Part shown: positions 1 through 6,638 of the stretch, one piece after another
Layout: every line of letters starts with the position of its first letter
Numbering within the stretch: the stretch's first letter is position 1
From: Nitrososphaeraceae archaeon
Lineage (GTDB): Archaea; Thermoproteota; Nitrososphaeria; Nitrososphaerales; Nitrososphaeraceae
DNA: 13,813 nucleotides
Direction: 5' to 3'
Assembly (NCBI GenBank): GCA_025922715.1
Contig: JAICHH010000038.1
Span: forward strand, 1-13,813
Notes under the pieces: model-generated
What the model saw: only the letters and a program-made list of their open reading frames with translations
The model's database searches: none
Told to the model about the DNA's origin: nothing
Made by a program: the position numbers and the translations under genes

Positions 1-1
1 T

Positions 2-97
2 CAAATAACTAAAAAAATAAGAAATACCTACAATGAAATAGTTACCTGTAACAACAATAATGAGAAATACAAAGGATGGACTACTGAAGTATGGTAG
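2..97 (+). CDS. 3' end of an unidentified upstream gene (partial)
   Basis: The frame starting at base 2 stays open for 31 codons and ends in TAG at 95-97. That is moderately unlikely by chance in DNA this AT-rich, while the other two forward frames close within the first few codons. The encoded tail ends in KYKGWTTEVW. I do not recognise it. Its stop would overlap the ATG at 91 of the next gene by 7 bases, an arrangement typical of co-transcribed genes, so it may be another sugar-nucleotide or glycan gene of the same operon. It could also be a chance open frame. Confidence 0.35.
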   Translation, partial: QITKKIRNTYNEIVTCNNNNEKYKGWTTEVW

Positions 98-1161
98 AAC
101 GTATTCCCTCTCCTCCTATTAAAGATGTAAGCGGCGGCAACGTAATAGAATTAGGAAGAGAAAAAAATATGGATGACAAAACAAATCTACATGAAAATGG
201 ATCAACTAATGGCAATATTGTAAAAATTGGTATCATAGGTGTTGGAGGTTGGGGAAAAAATCATTCAAGGGTTCTTCATGATTTTGGTGTATTAACATCA
301 ATATGCGATATGGATAAAACTAAAGCAAAAGACATGGGAACCCGATATAATGTAAATTATTATGGTTCAATGGATGATATGATCAATTCCGAAAGTTTAG
401 ATGCATGCCTAGTTTGTACTCCAACAAAGACACATTATCCCGTTAGCAAAAAGTTGATGGAAAAGGGAATCAATGTATTTGTTGAAAAACCTTTATCCTA
501 CTTATCGAAGGAATGTGAAGAAATGATACAAATAGCAAAAAAGAATAAAGTCTCACTTACATGTGGATATATTGAAAGATTTAATCCCGCTGTTCAAGAT
601 GTAAAAAAAATACTATCTGAAAAAATTTATGGAGAGTTACTTATGATTGAATTTCATCGAGAAAATAGAATGCCTTTACATATCAAGGATGTGGGAATTA
701 TTTATGATACGGCAGTTCATGATATAGATACTGCAATATATCTTTTTGGTACTGACCCACAGGTTGTATTTGCAAGAGCAGGAAAGATTTTTCACTCCTT
801 TGAAGATTTTTCTAATATCATGCTAGGTTTTGGAAAAGATAGAGTAGCAGTAATTTCTTCAAATTGGATTACACCAAAAAAGGTTAGAAACTTTAGCGCG
901 GTATGCACTGATGCTATAATCAATGGTGATTTTATCAGACAGGAAATAACTATAGAAGATTCTCTATCTACAACTACTCCAAGAAGAGTGAATTTAGTTG
1001 AACCTCTTTCGCTGGAATTAAGGAATTTTCTGGAGGTTATTGAAGGGAAAAGAGATCGTACTGAAGTAACTCCAGAAGAAGCAACTAACGTAACCAAGAT
1101 TGCAGAAGCAGCTCTTTTATCGAGTAATACCGGTGCTCCTATTTATCTTAATTTAGGATGA
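91..1161 (+). CDS. Gfo/Idh/MocA oxidoreductase, WbpB/GnnA-like UDP-GlcNAc(A) 3-dehydrogenase
   Basis: NAD(P)-dependent oxidoreductase, probably oxidising C3 of a UDP-N-acetylhexosamine or its uronate ahead of transamination and acetylation. An N-terminal Rossmann fold carries GVGGWG at residues 50-55. EKP, the family's active-site lysine motif, is at 132-134, GYIERFNP (typical of WbpB/GnnA-type members) at 159-166, and DTAVHDID, with the conserved His-Asp, at 206-213. The C-terminal half is the usual alpha/beta substrate domain. The Rossmann strand begins only near residue 44, so the first 26 residues may not be translated: an in-frame ATG at 169 (residue 27), preceded by the purine-rich AGGAAGAG, is a good alternative start. 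Trm112-like and acetyltransferase genes follow closely, which supports a sugar-nucleotide operon. The family is certain; the exact substrate is inferred from motif and neighbours. Confidence 0.85.
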   Translation: MVERIPSPPIKDVSGGNVIELGREKNMDDKTNLHENGSTNGNIVKIGIIGVGGWGKNHSRVLHDFGVLTSICDMDKTKAKDMGTRYNVNYYGSMDDMINSESLDACLVCTPTKTHYPVSKKLMEKGINVFVEKPLSYLSKECEEMIQIAKKNKVSLTCGYIERFNPAVQDVKKILSEKIYGELLMIEFHRENRMPLHIKDVGIIYDTAVHDIDTAIYLFGTDPQVVFARAGKIFHSFEDFSNIMLGFGKDRVAVISSNWITPKKVRNFSAVCTDAIINGDFIRQEITIEDSLSTTTPRRVNLVEPLSLELRNFLEVIEGKRDRTEVTPEEATNVTKIAEAALLSSNTGAPIYLNLG

Positions 1162-1167
1162 TATAAA

Positions 1168-1569
1168 ATGAAAAAACATATGCTGGACATATTGGCCTGT
1201 CCCATAGATAAAAACTATCCTTTGGAATTAATAGAATTGAATGTGAAAGAATTAGAAAAAGACAAGATGAAAGAGAATTACCATCCACTAAATAGTGAGG
1301 AGAATAATAATATTGTAAAAAAAAACAGAAATAGTGGTGTAGGAAACAAAGTAAATGGAATTAAACAAAATGATGAGAAAGTTATTGTTGTAATTGATGG
1401 GATATTATATTGTAAAAAATGTTCTCGGTTTTATCCTATTATTGATGAAATTCCCATCATGTTACCTGATGAACTACGAGAAAAAGAAAAAGATCTTCAA
1501 TTTTTAAAAAAATGGAAACATACTATCCGTGAAGAAATTTTAACACAATCCAATCCGTGGCATTTATAG
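1168..1569 (+). CDS. Trm112-like zinc-finger protein with enlarged middle
   Basis: Small protein of the Trm112 family. Members activate and stabilise SAM-dependent methyltransferases acting on tRNA, rRNA and release factor; shorter bacterial relatives (YcaR type) have unclear roles. The N-terminus has LDILACPIDKNYPLEL (residues 6-21). The second half has YCKKCSRFYPIIDEIPIMLP (81-100), the usual zinc knuckle plus the hydrophobic strand ending in a 'IPIML' signature. Between them lies a Lys/Asn/Glu-rich stretch (about 25-70), making 133 residues against roughly 60-70 for compact relatives. Only three cysteines are present (C11, C82, C85). The position of the fourth eukaryotic ligand appears to be N16, so zinc binding may be altered or lost. 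The gene starts 6 bases after the oxidoreductase stop, so co-transcription is likely. An in-frame ATG at 1180 is an alternative start. No partner methyltransferase is visible in the window. Confidence 0.75.
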   Translation: MKKHMLDILACPIDKNYPLELIELNVKELEKDKMKENYHPLNSEENNNIVKKNRNSGVGNKVNGIKQNDEKVIVVIDGILYCKKCSRFYPIIDEIPIMLPDELREKEKDLQFLKKWKHTIREEILTQSNPWHL

Positions 1570-1595
1570 GTTATCCATAATAGCTATGTAAATAA

Positions 1596-2183
1596 ATGAA
1601 AACTATTCAAAAAAAGGGTCAAAATCGGGCTAAAAATAAAAAACAAAATAAAAAGAATATTAAAAGTAATATTAGTCGGAGGAAAAATAAATTTTCAAAA
1701 GTACAGAACTATGTTTCAAAGACAGCAAAACTTGGAAAGAATGTAAAGATATGGCATTTTGCATATGTTGGTGACAATACCATCATAGGAGATAATGTTA
1801 TGATCGGATCTCTTTCTCATATAGATTATAATGTTAAAATTGGAAATAACACCCGAATTGAGGGCTCTGTATATATTCCACCCCTAACAGTAATAGGAAA
1901 TAATGTATTCATTGCCCCTGGTGCCACATTCACTAATGATCCATATCCCATGAGTCCAAAAATGATAGGAGTTACTGTAGAGGATGGAGCAATAATCGCT
2001 GCCAGAGCAGTAATAAAACCTGGCATTATCATTGGAAAGAATGCTGTTGTTGGTATGGGTTCGGTCGTAACAAAAGACGTGCCATCGGAAACAGTAGTTA
2101 TAGGCAATCCTGCCAGGATTAAGTATACCAGAAAGGAATATGATGAAAAAAAGACAATTTGGGAAGAACATATCATCAGTTAG
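1596..2183 (+). CDS. Hexapeptide-repeat (left-handed beta-helix) N-acetyltransferase, WbpD-like
   Basis: Acyl-CoA-dependent transferase, probably acetylating the 3-amino group of a UDP-amino sugar made by the oxidoreductase upstream and an aminotransferase not seen here. From about residue 45 to 172 the protein is built of [IV]-G-x-[NDK] hexapeptide turns (IGDNVMIG, IGNNTRIEG, IGNNVFIAPGA, IGKNAVVGMGSVV). It includes KIWHFAYVGD (51-60), FTNDPYP (112-118) and the closing VVIGNPARI (167-175), all characteristic of the WbpD/WlbB-type acetyltransferases. The first 35 residues are an unusual basic tail: about 15 Lys/Arg, and no Asp or Glu before residue 60. No other ATG lies before the core, so the tail is either real or starts at an unrecognised non-ATG codon. 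It follows the Trm112-like gene by 26 bases. The acetyltransferase fold is certain; the sugar substrate is inferred. Confidence 0.82.
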   Translation: MKTIQKKGQNRAKNKKQNKKNIKSNISRRKNKFSKVQNYVSKTAKLGKNVKIWHFAYVGDNTIIGDNVMIGSLSHIDYNVKIGNNTRIEGSVYIPPLTVIGNNVFIAPGATFTNDPYPMSPKMIGVTVEDGAIIAARAVIKPGIIIGKNAVVGMGSVVTKDVPSETVVIGNPARIKYTRKEYDEKKTIWEEHIIS

Positions 2184-2300
2184 CAAAGTAAATGATTAAG
2201 AGATTAAATAACCAGTTTAATCTTATAAATACATAATATAATACTATTCTTAAATAGGAAGAAGGCAGAATATAACTAAAAAATTTTTCTTATTATTGTT

Positions 2301-2317
2301 ATTATTATTATTTTTTT
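2301..2317 (+). terminator. T-rich 3' end signal after the acetyltransferase, with ATT repeat
   Basis: Four ATT units run into a stretch of seven T residues (2311-2317), about 120 bases past the acetyltransferase stop and just before the end of the convergent minus-strand gene. Archaeal termination commonly uses such oligo-T tracts without a hairpin. This is a candidate only. The rest of the 145-base gap (2184-2328) is AT-rich with nothing else recognisable. Confidence 0.35.
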
Positions 2318-2328
2318 ATCATAGTATA

Positions 2329-3477
2329 TTATATTACTTCGCAAAAAGGATTTGCTTTAATAATAATCGTTTCTGCACTATTATTTTTTGCTAATAAATG
2401 AAAATCGGTTTTAGAGCATGCAATATATATAGTAGTTTTATCACTTGGATAATTGTCAAAGGTGTTTTTTCCTCTTCTTTCCACATCTCCGATATAATCT
2501 CTCAACCTTGATTCTAACAGCGTATATACATCTATTTTATCTCCTCTCATCTCATTGACATCTAAAGTCCAGGAAATTGAAATCTTAGTTTTACTTGCTT
2601 TTAGATCTCTTTTTTTTAGAATATATCTTACTTTGTCGATAAGATTTTTAGTATAACCTTCGATACTTTTGATTGTACCATTAACAAGGTATACAAGTGG
2701 GTTAGAACCATGTAAAGAAGACTGAATAATTCTTAGATCATGTAATCCATTGGTTATATCATCTAAATAAAGATCTTTGTGAAAATTATCTACTATTCGG
2801 TTATCTACACCATACCCAGTTGCAAATTTGCAAACTTCTAGCACACTTGCAATTCCAGAATAATGACGTAAGATTCTAGAAACATAAGCCAATTCGGCAG
2901 ATAATACATCAACAAAATTTATTTCCTGATTAGTAAATTTATTTAACATTCCCTCCAAAAAAATATCTCTCTTTGAGTTGAAGTTCCCCAAAATAGTAGT
3001 AGTTGACAGAGTAGGACCAGAACTAAGAGGCATATAATAGTAATATAAATTCTCTCCAACTGTCATACCTGTCGTGTGTTCTATAATATCTATATTTTCT
3101 TCATTCCCAGCTATTCCCATTGGAAGGGGATAGACAATAGACGTATTCTTATTGATAGGTTTTATAGCATCTATAAATTTTGAAGATATATCAATTTTAA
3201 CTTCGTGACCAATTTTTCTTATTTTAGGAAAAAAGAAGAGATAGGACGCAGAAGATATTATGTTATCCAGAGAATCTGCTTCAAGTAAGGGTTGGTCTTC
3301 AATAAGATCCGATGCAGTAGAATATGTTCTTATAATATCTTTATTTAATAAGGTTCCCATTTTGGAAGACTCATCGATAATTGAGACGTCGTTGTGCCCT
3401 GCAGATACAATAGATGAAGCAAAGTTATATCCTTCAGTACTTAACCCATAGACTGCAACACTTGGAGAAGAGGACAC
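2329..3477 (-). CDS. Degenerate nucleotide-sugar dehydrogenase-like protein (UDP-Glc/UDP-ManNAc DH fold)
   Basis: 382 residues whose layout matches the UDP-glucose/GDP-mannose dehydrogenase family. There is an N-terminal Rossmann segment (SVAVYGLSTEG, 6-16). A central helix follows around 193-225 in the place of the family's 'AE..KL..NT.R' helix, and a C-terminal segment (ISWTLDVNEMR, 301-311) resembles the 'GLxFKPNxDDxR' start of the third domain. Key residues look lost: the GxGxxG glycine at 13 is Ser, the catalytic Lys and Asn of the central helix align with Tyr198 and Ile202, and no GGxCxPKD cysteine motif exists (the nearest segment is HGSNPLVYLVNG, 256-267). It is probably not an active dehydrogenase; a structural or regulatory role is possible. 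The start codon is GTG; an AAGGAGC purine motif lies about 25 bases upstream, too far for a normal ribosome site. The family assignment is from pattern memory and is moderate. Confidence 0.55.
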   Translation of the reverse strand: MSSSPSVAVYGLSTEGYNFASSIVSAGHNDVSIIDESSKMGTLLNKDIIRTYSTASDLIEDQPLLEADSLDNIISSASYLFFFPKIRKIGHEVKIDISSKFIDAIKPINKNTSIVYPLPMGIAGNEENIDIIEHTTGMTVGENLYYYYMPLSSGPTLSTTTILGNFNSKRDIFLEGMLNKFTNQEINFVDVLSAELAYVSRILRHYSGIASVLEVCKFATGYGVDNRIVDNFHKDLYLDDITNGLHDLRIIQSSLHGSNPLVYLVNGTIKSIEGYTKNLIDKVRYILKKRDLKASKTKISISWTLDVNEMRGDKIDVYTLLESRLRDYIGDVERRGKNTFDNYPSDKTTIYIACSKTDFHLLAKNNSAETIIIKANPFCEVI

Positions 3478-3620
3478 TTTAACAAACAGATATAGAAAAG
3501 AGCTCCTTACTAAAGTTATTCATTTCTTTTAGTTAATAATCCTATAGTAGAAATCTCAACTCTATTGAAACTCATTCAAATTTAATCAGGTAAACTATCT
3601 AATTAACGAAAAAAGAAAAG

Positions 3621-3630
3621 TATATTCAAT
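3621..3630 (+). promoter_or_regulatory. TATA box for the DUF354 gene
   Basis: TATATTCAAT lies about 24-33 bases upstream of the TTG start at 3654, the right distance for a leaderless archaeal transcript. It sits in the 176-base gap (3478-3653) between two divergent genes; I see no clear operator or RNA gene in the rest of that gap. Confidence 0.4.
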
Positions 3631-3653
3631 GATGTAACTACGTATTTATATTA

Positions 3654-4769
3654 TTGAGAATTTGGTTTGATATACTTACCCCAAAACAGATAATGTTTTT
3701 TAAATATTTTGTAGATACCTTAAAAAAAGATGATCATGAAATACTATGTACGGGACGGGAATATAGAGAAGCTAAAGAATTAGCAAAGATAAAGAAATTA
3801 GATATTCACACAATAGGAAAACACGGTGGAGATAACAAATTTGAAAAATTAAATACAAGTACTGAAAGGGCTTTCCTTCTTTCTAGCTTAATTAATTCTT
3901 TCGAGCCAGATTTGACCGTATCTTTCTCATCTCCAGAAGCATCAAGAGTAGCATTTGGACTTGGAATAAAACATTACATATTTAATGATTCACCTCATGC
4001 TACTGCAGTAGCTAAACTAACAGTTCCTCTCGCGGATAGGTTATTTTGTCCTTGGATAATTCCTTTGCGCGAATGGACAAAACTTGGTTTAGAAAAAGAT
4101 AAAATAATCCAATATAAAGCACTTGATCCGATAGTTTGGATAAAAAGAGAATTACAATATAATAGTAGACAGGAAATTTCAAAAATACAAAAAAAATTAA
4201 AAATTGATAAGGGAAAAAAGACTCTGTTAATTAGACCAGAAGAGATAAAAGCATCGTATATTACTGATAAAAATGTAAAGAGTTCGATTGGTTTAATAGA
4301 TGAGATAGTTAAAAAATTCTCTGATGAATATAATATTTTAATTCTGGCAAGATACCTTGATCAAGTTGATTTTTACAAGTCTAGATTTGAAAAAATGGCC
4401 GGAACAACAATAATAGAAACTGTAACGGATGGCAATCTATTACTAAAACTTGCAGACTTATTTATTGGTGCTGGAGGAACCATGAGCGCTGAAGCGGCAC
4501 TAATGGGTAAACCTGTCATTTCCATAACACCTATTAATTTTTATGTTGAAAAATACCTTATAAAAATGGGATTAATTAAAAAGGTCAAAAACTCATCAAC
4601 GTTAACTAAATCTATAAAGAATATTCTTTCTCAAAGTCCATTTGTAAAACATAAAAATACTATTAATAACAATTCTGATCTGTATACTATGCCAAAAATG
4701 TCTTCAAAAATTATAGCAGAAATGGAAGATCCTATAGAAATATTCAAAAAATTTCTCTTTAATCCATAA
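3654..4769 (+). CDS. DUF354 family GT-B-like protein
   Basis: 371-residue protein with the hallmark N-terminus of the archaeal/bacterial DUF354 family, MRIWFDILTPKQ, which also fixes the start at the TTG codon. The family has the two-Rossmann-domain GT-B architecture related to UDP-GlcNAc 2-epimerases and glycosyltransferases, and is often found in polysaccharide clusters. Visible landmarks are SFSSPEASRVAFGLGI around residues 90-105, YIFNDSPHATA near 110-120, and the C-terminal nucleotide-sugar loop FIGAGGTMSAEAALMGKPVIS around 270-290, where the conserved glycines and Glu of GT-B enzymes lie. No signal peptide or membrane segment is seen, so it is cytoplasmic. It is transcribed away from the degenerate dehydrogenase-like gene and lies near the sugar-nucleotide operon, which suggests surface glycan assembly. 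The reaction catalysed is unknown. Confidence 0.85.
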   Translation: MRIWFDILTPKQIMFFKYFVDTLKKDDHEILCTGREYREAKELAKIKKLDIHTIGKHGGDNKFEKLNTSTERAFLLSSLINSFEPDLTVSFSSPEASRVAFGLGIKHYIFNDSPHATAVAKLTVPLADRLFCPWIIPLREWTKLGLEKDKIIQYKALDPIVWIKRELQYNSRQEISKIQKKLKIDKGKKTLLIRPEEIKASYITDKNVKSSIGLIDEIVKKFSDEYNILILARYLDQVDFYKSRFEKMAGTTIIETVTDGNLLLKLADLFIGAGGTMSAEAALMGKPVISITPINFYVEKYLIKMGLIKKVKNSSTLTKSIKNILSQSPFVKHKNTINNNSDLYTMPKMSSKIIAEMEDPIEIFKKFLFNP

Positions 4770-4808
4770 CATTATAATCCTAGTAATTTACACGACATTA
4801 TGCCCGGA

Positions 4809-4904
4809 AGCCCGGTGGAGGAAATATCTTTTTCCGCCGATTGTAGCGGCCAAGCATAAAGGCCTTTGGAGCCTTTGACCCCAGTTCGAATCTGGGCCGG
4901 GCTA
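4809..4904 (+). tRNA. tRNA-Gln(UUG) with a 23-nt intron in the D-arm
   Basis: Acceptor arms are AGCCCGG (4809-4815) and CCGGGCT (4897-4903), with discriminator A4904; CCA is not encoded. T arm: CCCAG/CTGGG (4880-4884, 4892-4896) around TTCGAAT. Anticodon arm: AAGGC/GCCTT (4859-4863, 4871-4875) with loop CTTTGGA, giving anticodon TTG, hence Gln (CAA). The variable loop is TGAC. The contiguous sequence gives no D-arm, because GG is absent from the expected loop. Removing 4819-4841 gives D-stem GTGT/GCAT (two wobble pairs) with loop AGCGGCCAA, containing the conserved A14-G15 and the GG pair. The mature tRNA is 73 nt. It was assigned from structure by eye; the anticodon and intron limits agree with each other. 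Confidence 0.9.
4819..4841 (+). other. Non-canonical archaeal tRNA intron (between tRNA positions 10 and 11)
   Basis: The splice sites are set by a bulge-helix-bulge-type motif. The central 4-bp helix is CGGT (4813-4816) with GCCG (4836-4839). The 3-nt bulges are GGA (4817-4819) and ATT (4840-4842). The inner 5-bp helix is GGAAA (4820-4824) with TTTCC (4831-4835), closing a TATCTT loop. Cutting after the second base of each bulge joins ...GTGG to TGTAG..., exactly the join needed for a normal D-arm. The outer helix is weak (only C4812-G4843), so this is a relaxed HBh'-type motif. Such motifs are processed by the broader-specificity archaeal splicing endonucleases. Confidence 0.85.
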
Positions 4905-4979
4905 TAAAGTATTTCTTATAAATTTTAATTTTCTATCTATAGAAACAAAAAATAACAAGAAAATGGAAATTCATAAAGT

Positions 4980-6515
4980 TCAATAATTTTTTTCATTATC
5001 AACAATAGTATTTAAAATAACTTCCTTCTCTAAGTTATCAAATGCTGCATATAACAATTCTTTTCTTTCTGATACGACTTTACAATAAACTAAAAGTGAT
5101 TTTTCGATCGAATTTACCATGTCCTTTTGTTGCATTGGGTTTGGTGATCCATAAGAGTTTCTGAATAATATTGATTTTTCAGGAGTTGTATCCTTAATGA
5201 TAGACATTAATTCATCAATATTTATTTTAATTTGTGTAAACTTTAATATTTTATTTACATCCTCCTTCGAAATCTGACTTAAGGAAATATTCTCATTTTT
5301 TACCGCATGTTGTACTAATGCACCAATTAATTTGTGTACTTTTCTAAATGAAATATTATATTTGATTACAATCTGCTCTGCTATATCAAGAGATACACCA
5401 TAGCTTTTGTTTGCTGAATTAAAAGCATTTTTTTTGTTCACGTTAAAAGTATCAATAACACCTTTCATTATAAGTAAAGACTCTTTAACTATTCTTGCTG
5501 AGTTGGACAAAAGTGGTTTCAGGTCCTGTAAATCTCTATGATATCCAGATGGAAGATTCTTTATTAGAGAGAGTGAAGATATTAACATTCCAATAACAAT
5601 TGAAGTACGCGATCGAATTATTTCAAGAGGATCCGGATTTTTCTTTTGTGGCATAACGCTAGATGTCGAGCTATATCTGTCTGATAGTTCAATATAATTA
5701 AATTCAGAAGTAGACCATAAAATAAAATCTTCTGCAATTCTACTAAGCGTACTCATCAATATTGAAAGAAAAGACAAATATTCTATCATTGAATCTCTTG
5801 AACTAGTGGCATCTATAGAATTTTCCAATAAGCCTTCAAATCCTAAAAGGGAAGCAGTATAGTTTCTGTCTATTGGTATTCCTGTTCCACCAATGGCACA
5901 AGATCCAAGTGGTGATAGATTAATTTTCTCAAATGAGGAACTTACTCTCTCAAGATCTCTTAAAAGATTAAAAGTATATGATAAAAGATAATGAGAAACC
6001 GTTCCTATTTGAGCTTGTTGTAAATGAGTATATAATGATATTATTGTATTAGTATGTTCTTTAGACTTTCCAATAAGGGATTTAATAACATTAATAATTA
6101 ATTCACAAATATCTATGATATCATCTCTTAATTTCATTCTTACATCCAAAATGACTTGGTCATTTCTTGATCGTCCGGTATGCATTTTTCCTCCTATATC
6201 TATTCCAATATCTTCAATAACTAGGGTTTCAATTAATTCATGTATATCTTCTGAAAGAAATAGTTTATCTGAAAATATATTTTGTAAGCTCTCCTTATTT
6301 TTTGATTCAAATTTTATTTTACTTAAAGATGAAAGAATTTTAGATAATTCATCAGGTGTTAAAATTCCAATTTTGTTTAACATTAGACAATGAGCTTGAG
6401 TGCCCAAAATATCATAAGTAAGTATATTAACATCTTCTTTAAGAGAAGAAAGAAAATTTAACACATCTTTATCTAAATTTTCCTTTTGTCTAGAGCGATA
6501 CAAAACATCAATCAT
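4980..6515 (-). CDS. argH: Argininosuccinate lyase
   Basis: Last step of arginine synthesis: splits argininosuccinate into arginine and fumarate, as a cytoplasmic homotetramer of the fumarase/aspartase superfamily. Numbered from the ATG at 6515, the N-terminus MIDVLYRSRQKEN is followed by TGRSRND (113-119), THLQQAQ (163-169, the region of the catalytic His) and the flexible-loop signature SSVMPQKKNP (285-294) with the catalytic Ser. GYHRDLQDLK, the conserved substrate-binding stretch, follows. At 511 residues it is slightly longer than the usual 450-500. An in-frame ATG at 6545 would add ten hydrophobic residues, but a TATA box (6531-6540) lies inside that extension, so 6515 is the better start. 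It converges with the tRNA-Gln gene; its mRNA probably ends in the T-rich stretch (minus strand) around 4943-4955. Confidence 0.93.
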   Translation of the reverse strand: MIDVLYRSRQKENLDKDVLNFLSSLKEDVNILTYDILGTQAHCLMLNKIGILTPDELSKILSSLSKIKFESKNKESLQNIFSDKLFLSEDIHELIETLVIEDIGIDIGGKMHTGRSRNDQVILDVRMKLRDDIIDICELIINVIKSLIGKSKEHTNTIISLYTHLQQAQIGTVSHYLLSYTFNLLRDLERVSSSFEKINLSPLGSCAIGGTGIPIDRNYTASLLGFEGLLENSIDATSSRDSMIEYLSFLSILMSTLSRIAEDFILWSTSEFNYIELSDRYSSTSSVMPQKKNPDPLEIIRSRTSIVIGMLISSLSLIKNLPSGYHRDLQDLKPLLSNSARIVKESLLIMKGVIDTFNVNKKNAFNSANKSYGVSLDIAEQIVIKYNISFRKVHKLIGALVQHAVKNENISLSQISKEDVNKILKFTQIKINIDELMSIIKDTTPEKSILFRNSYGSPNPMQQKDMVNSIEKSLLVYCKVVSERKELLYAAFDNLEKEVILNTIVDNEKNY

Positions 6516-6530
6516 AATAAATTGAAAAAG

Positions 6531-6540
6531 ATATAATATA
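6531..6540 (-). promoter_or_regulatory. TATA box for argH
   Basis: On the minus strand this reads TATATTATAT, with its upstream edge 25 bases from the ATG at 6515. This fits a leaderless or near-leaderless transcript and argues against translation from the upstream ATG at 6545, which would precede the box. Confidence 0.45.
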
Positions 6541-6609
6541 TTCATTTATTCTTCAAATATAACCATTGTGCCGGATTTGAATATTATAATATGGAGATTC
6601 AATAAATAG

Positions 6610-6619
6610 TTAAATATGG
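6610..6619 (+). promoter_or_regulatory. TATA box for the DUF59 gene
   Basis: TTAAATATGG is centred about 25 bases before the ATG at 6639, as expected for a leaderless transcript. It lies in the divergent gap between this gene and argH. Confidence 0.4.
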
Positions 6620-6638
6620 TTTTTGATTACTTTATATT

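Noticed and set aside
792..1097. Open frame of 101 codons on the minus strand inside the oxidoreductase gene.
   Set aside because: Lies fully antisense to a clearly conserved gene, with no family resemblance and no promoter.
1826..2186. Two overlapping minus-strand open frames of 116 and 100 codons opposite the acetyltransferase.
   Set aside because: Hexapeptide-repeat genes commonly leave long antisense frames; no motifs, and two frames compete for the same region.
4802..4903. tRNA beginning at GCCCGGA (4802) with an anticodon-loop intron.
   Set aside because: That strand does not pair fully with CCGGGCT and gives no D-arm; the 4809 start with a D-arm intron satisfies all four arms.
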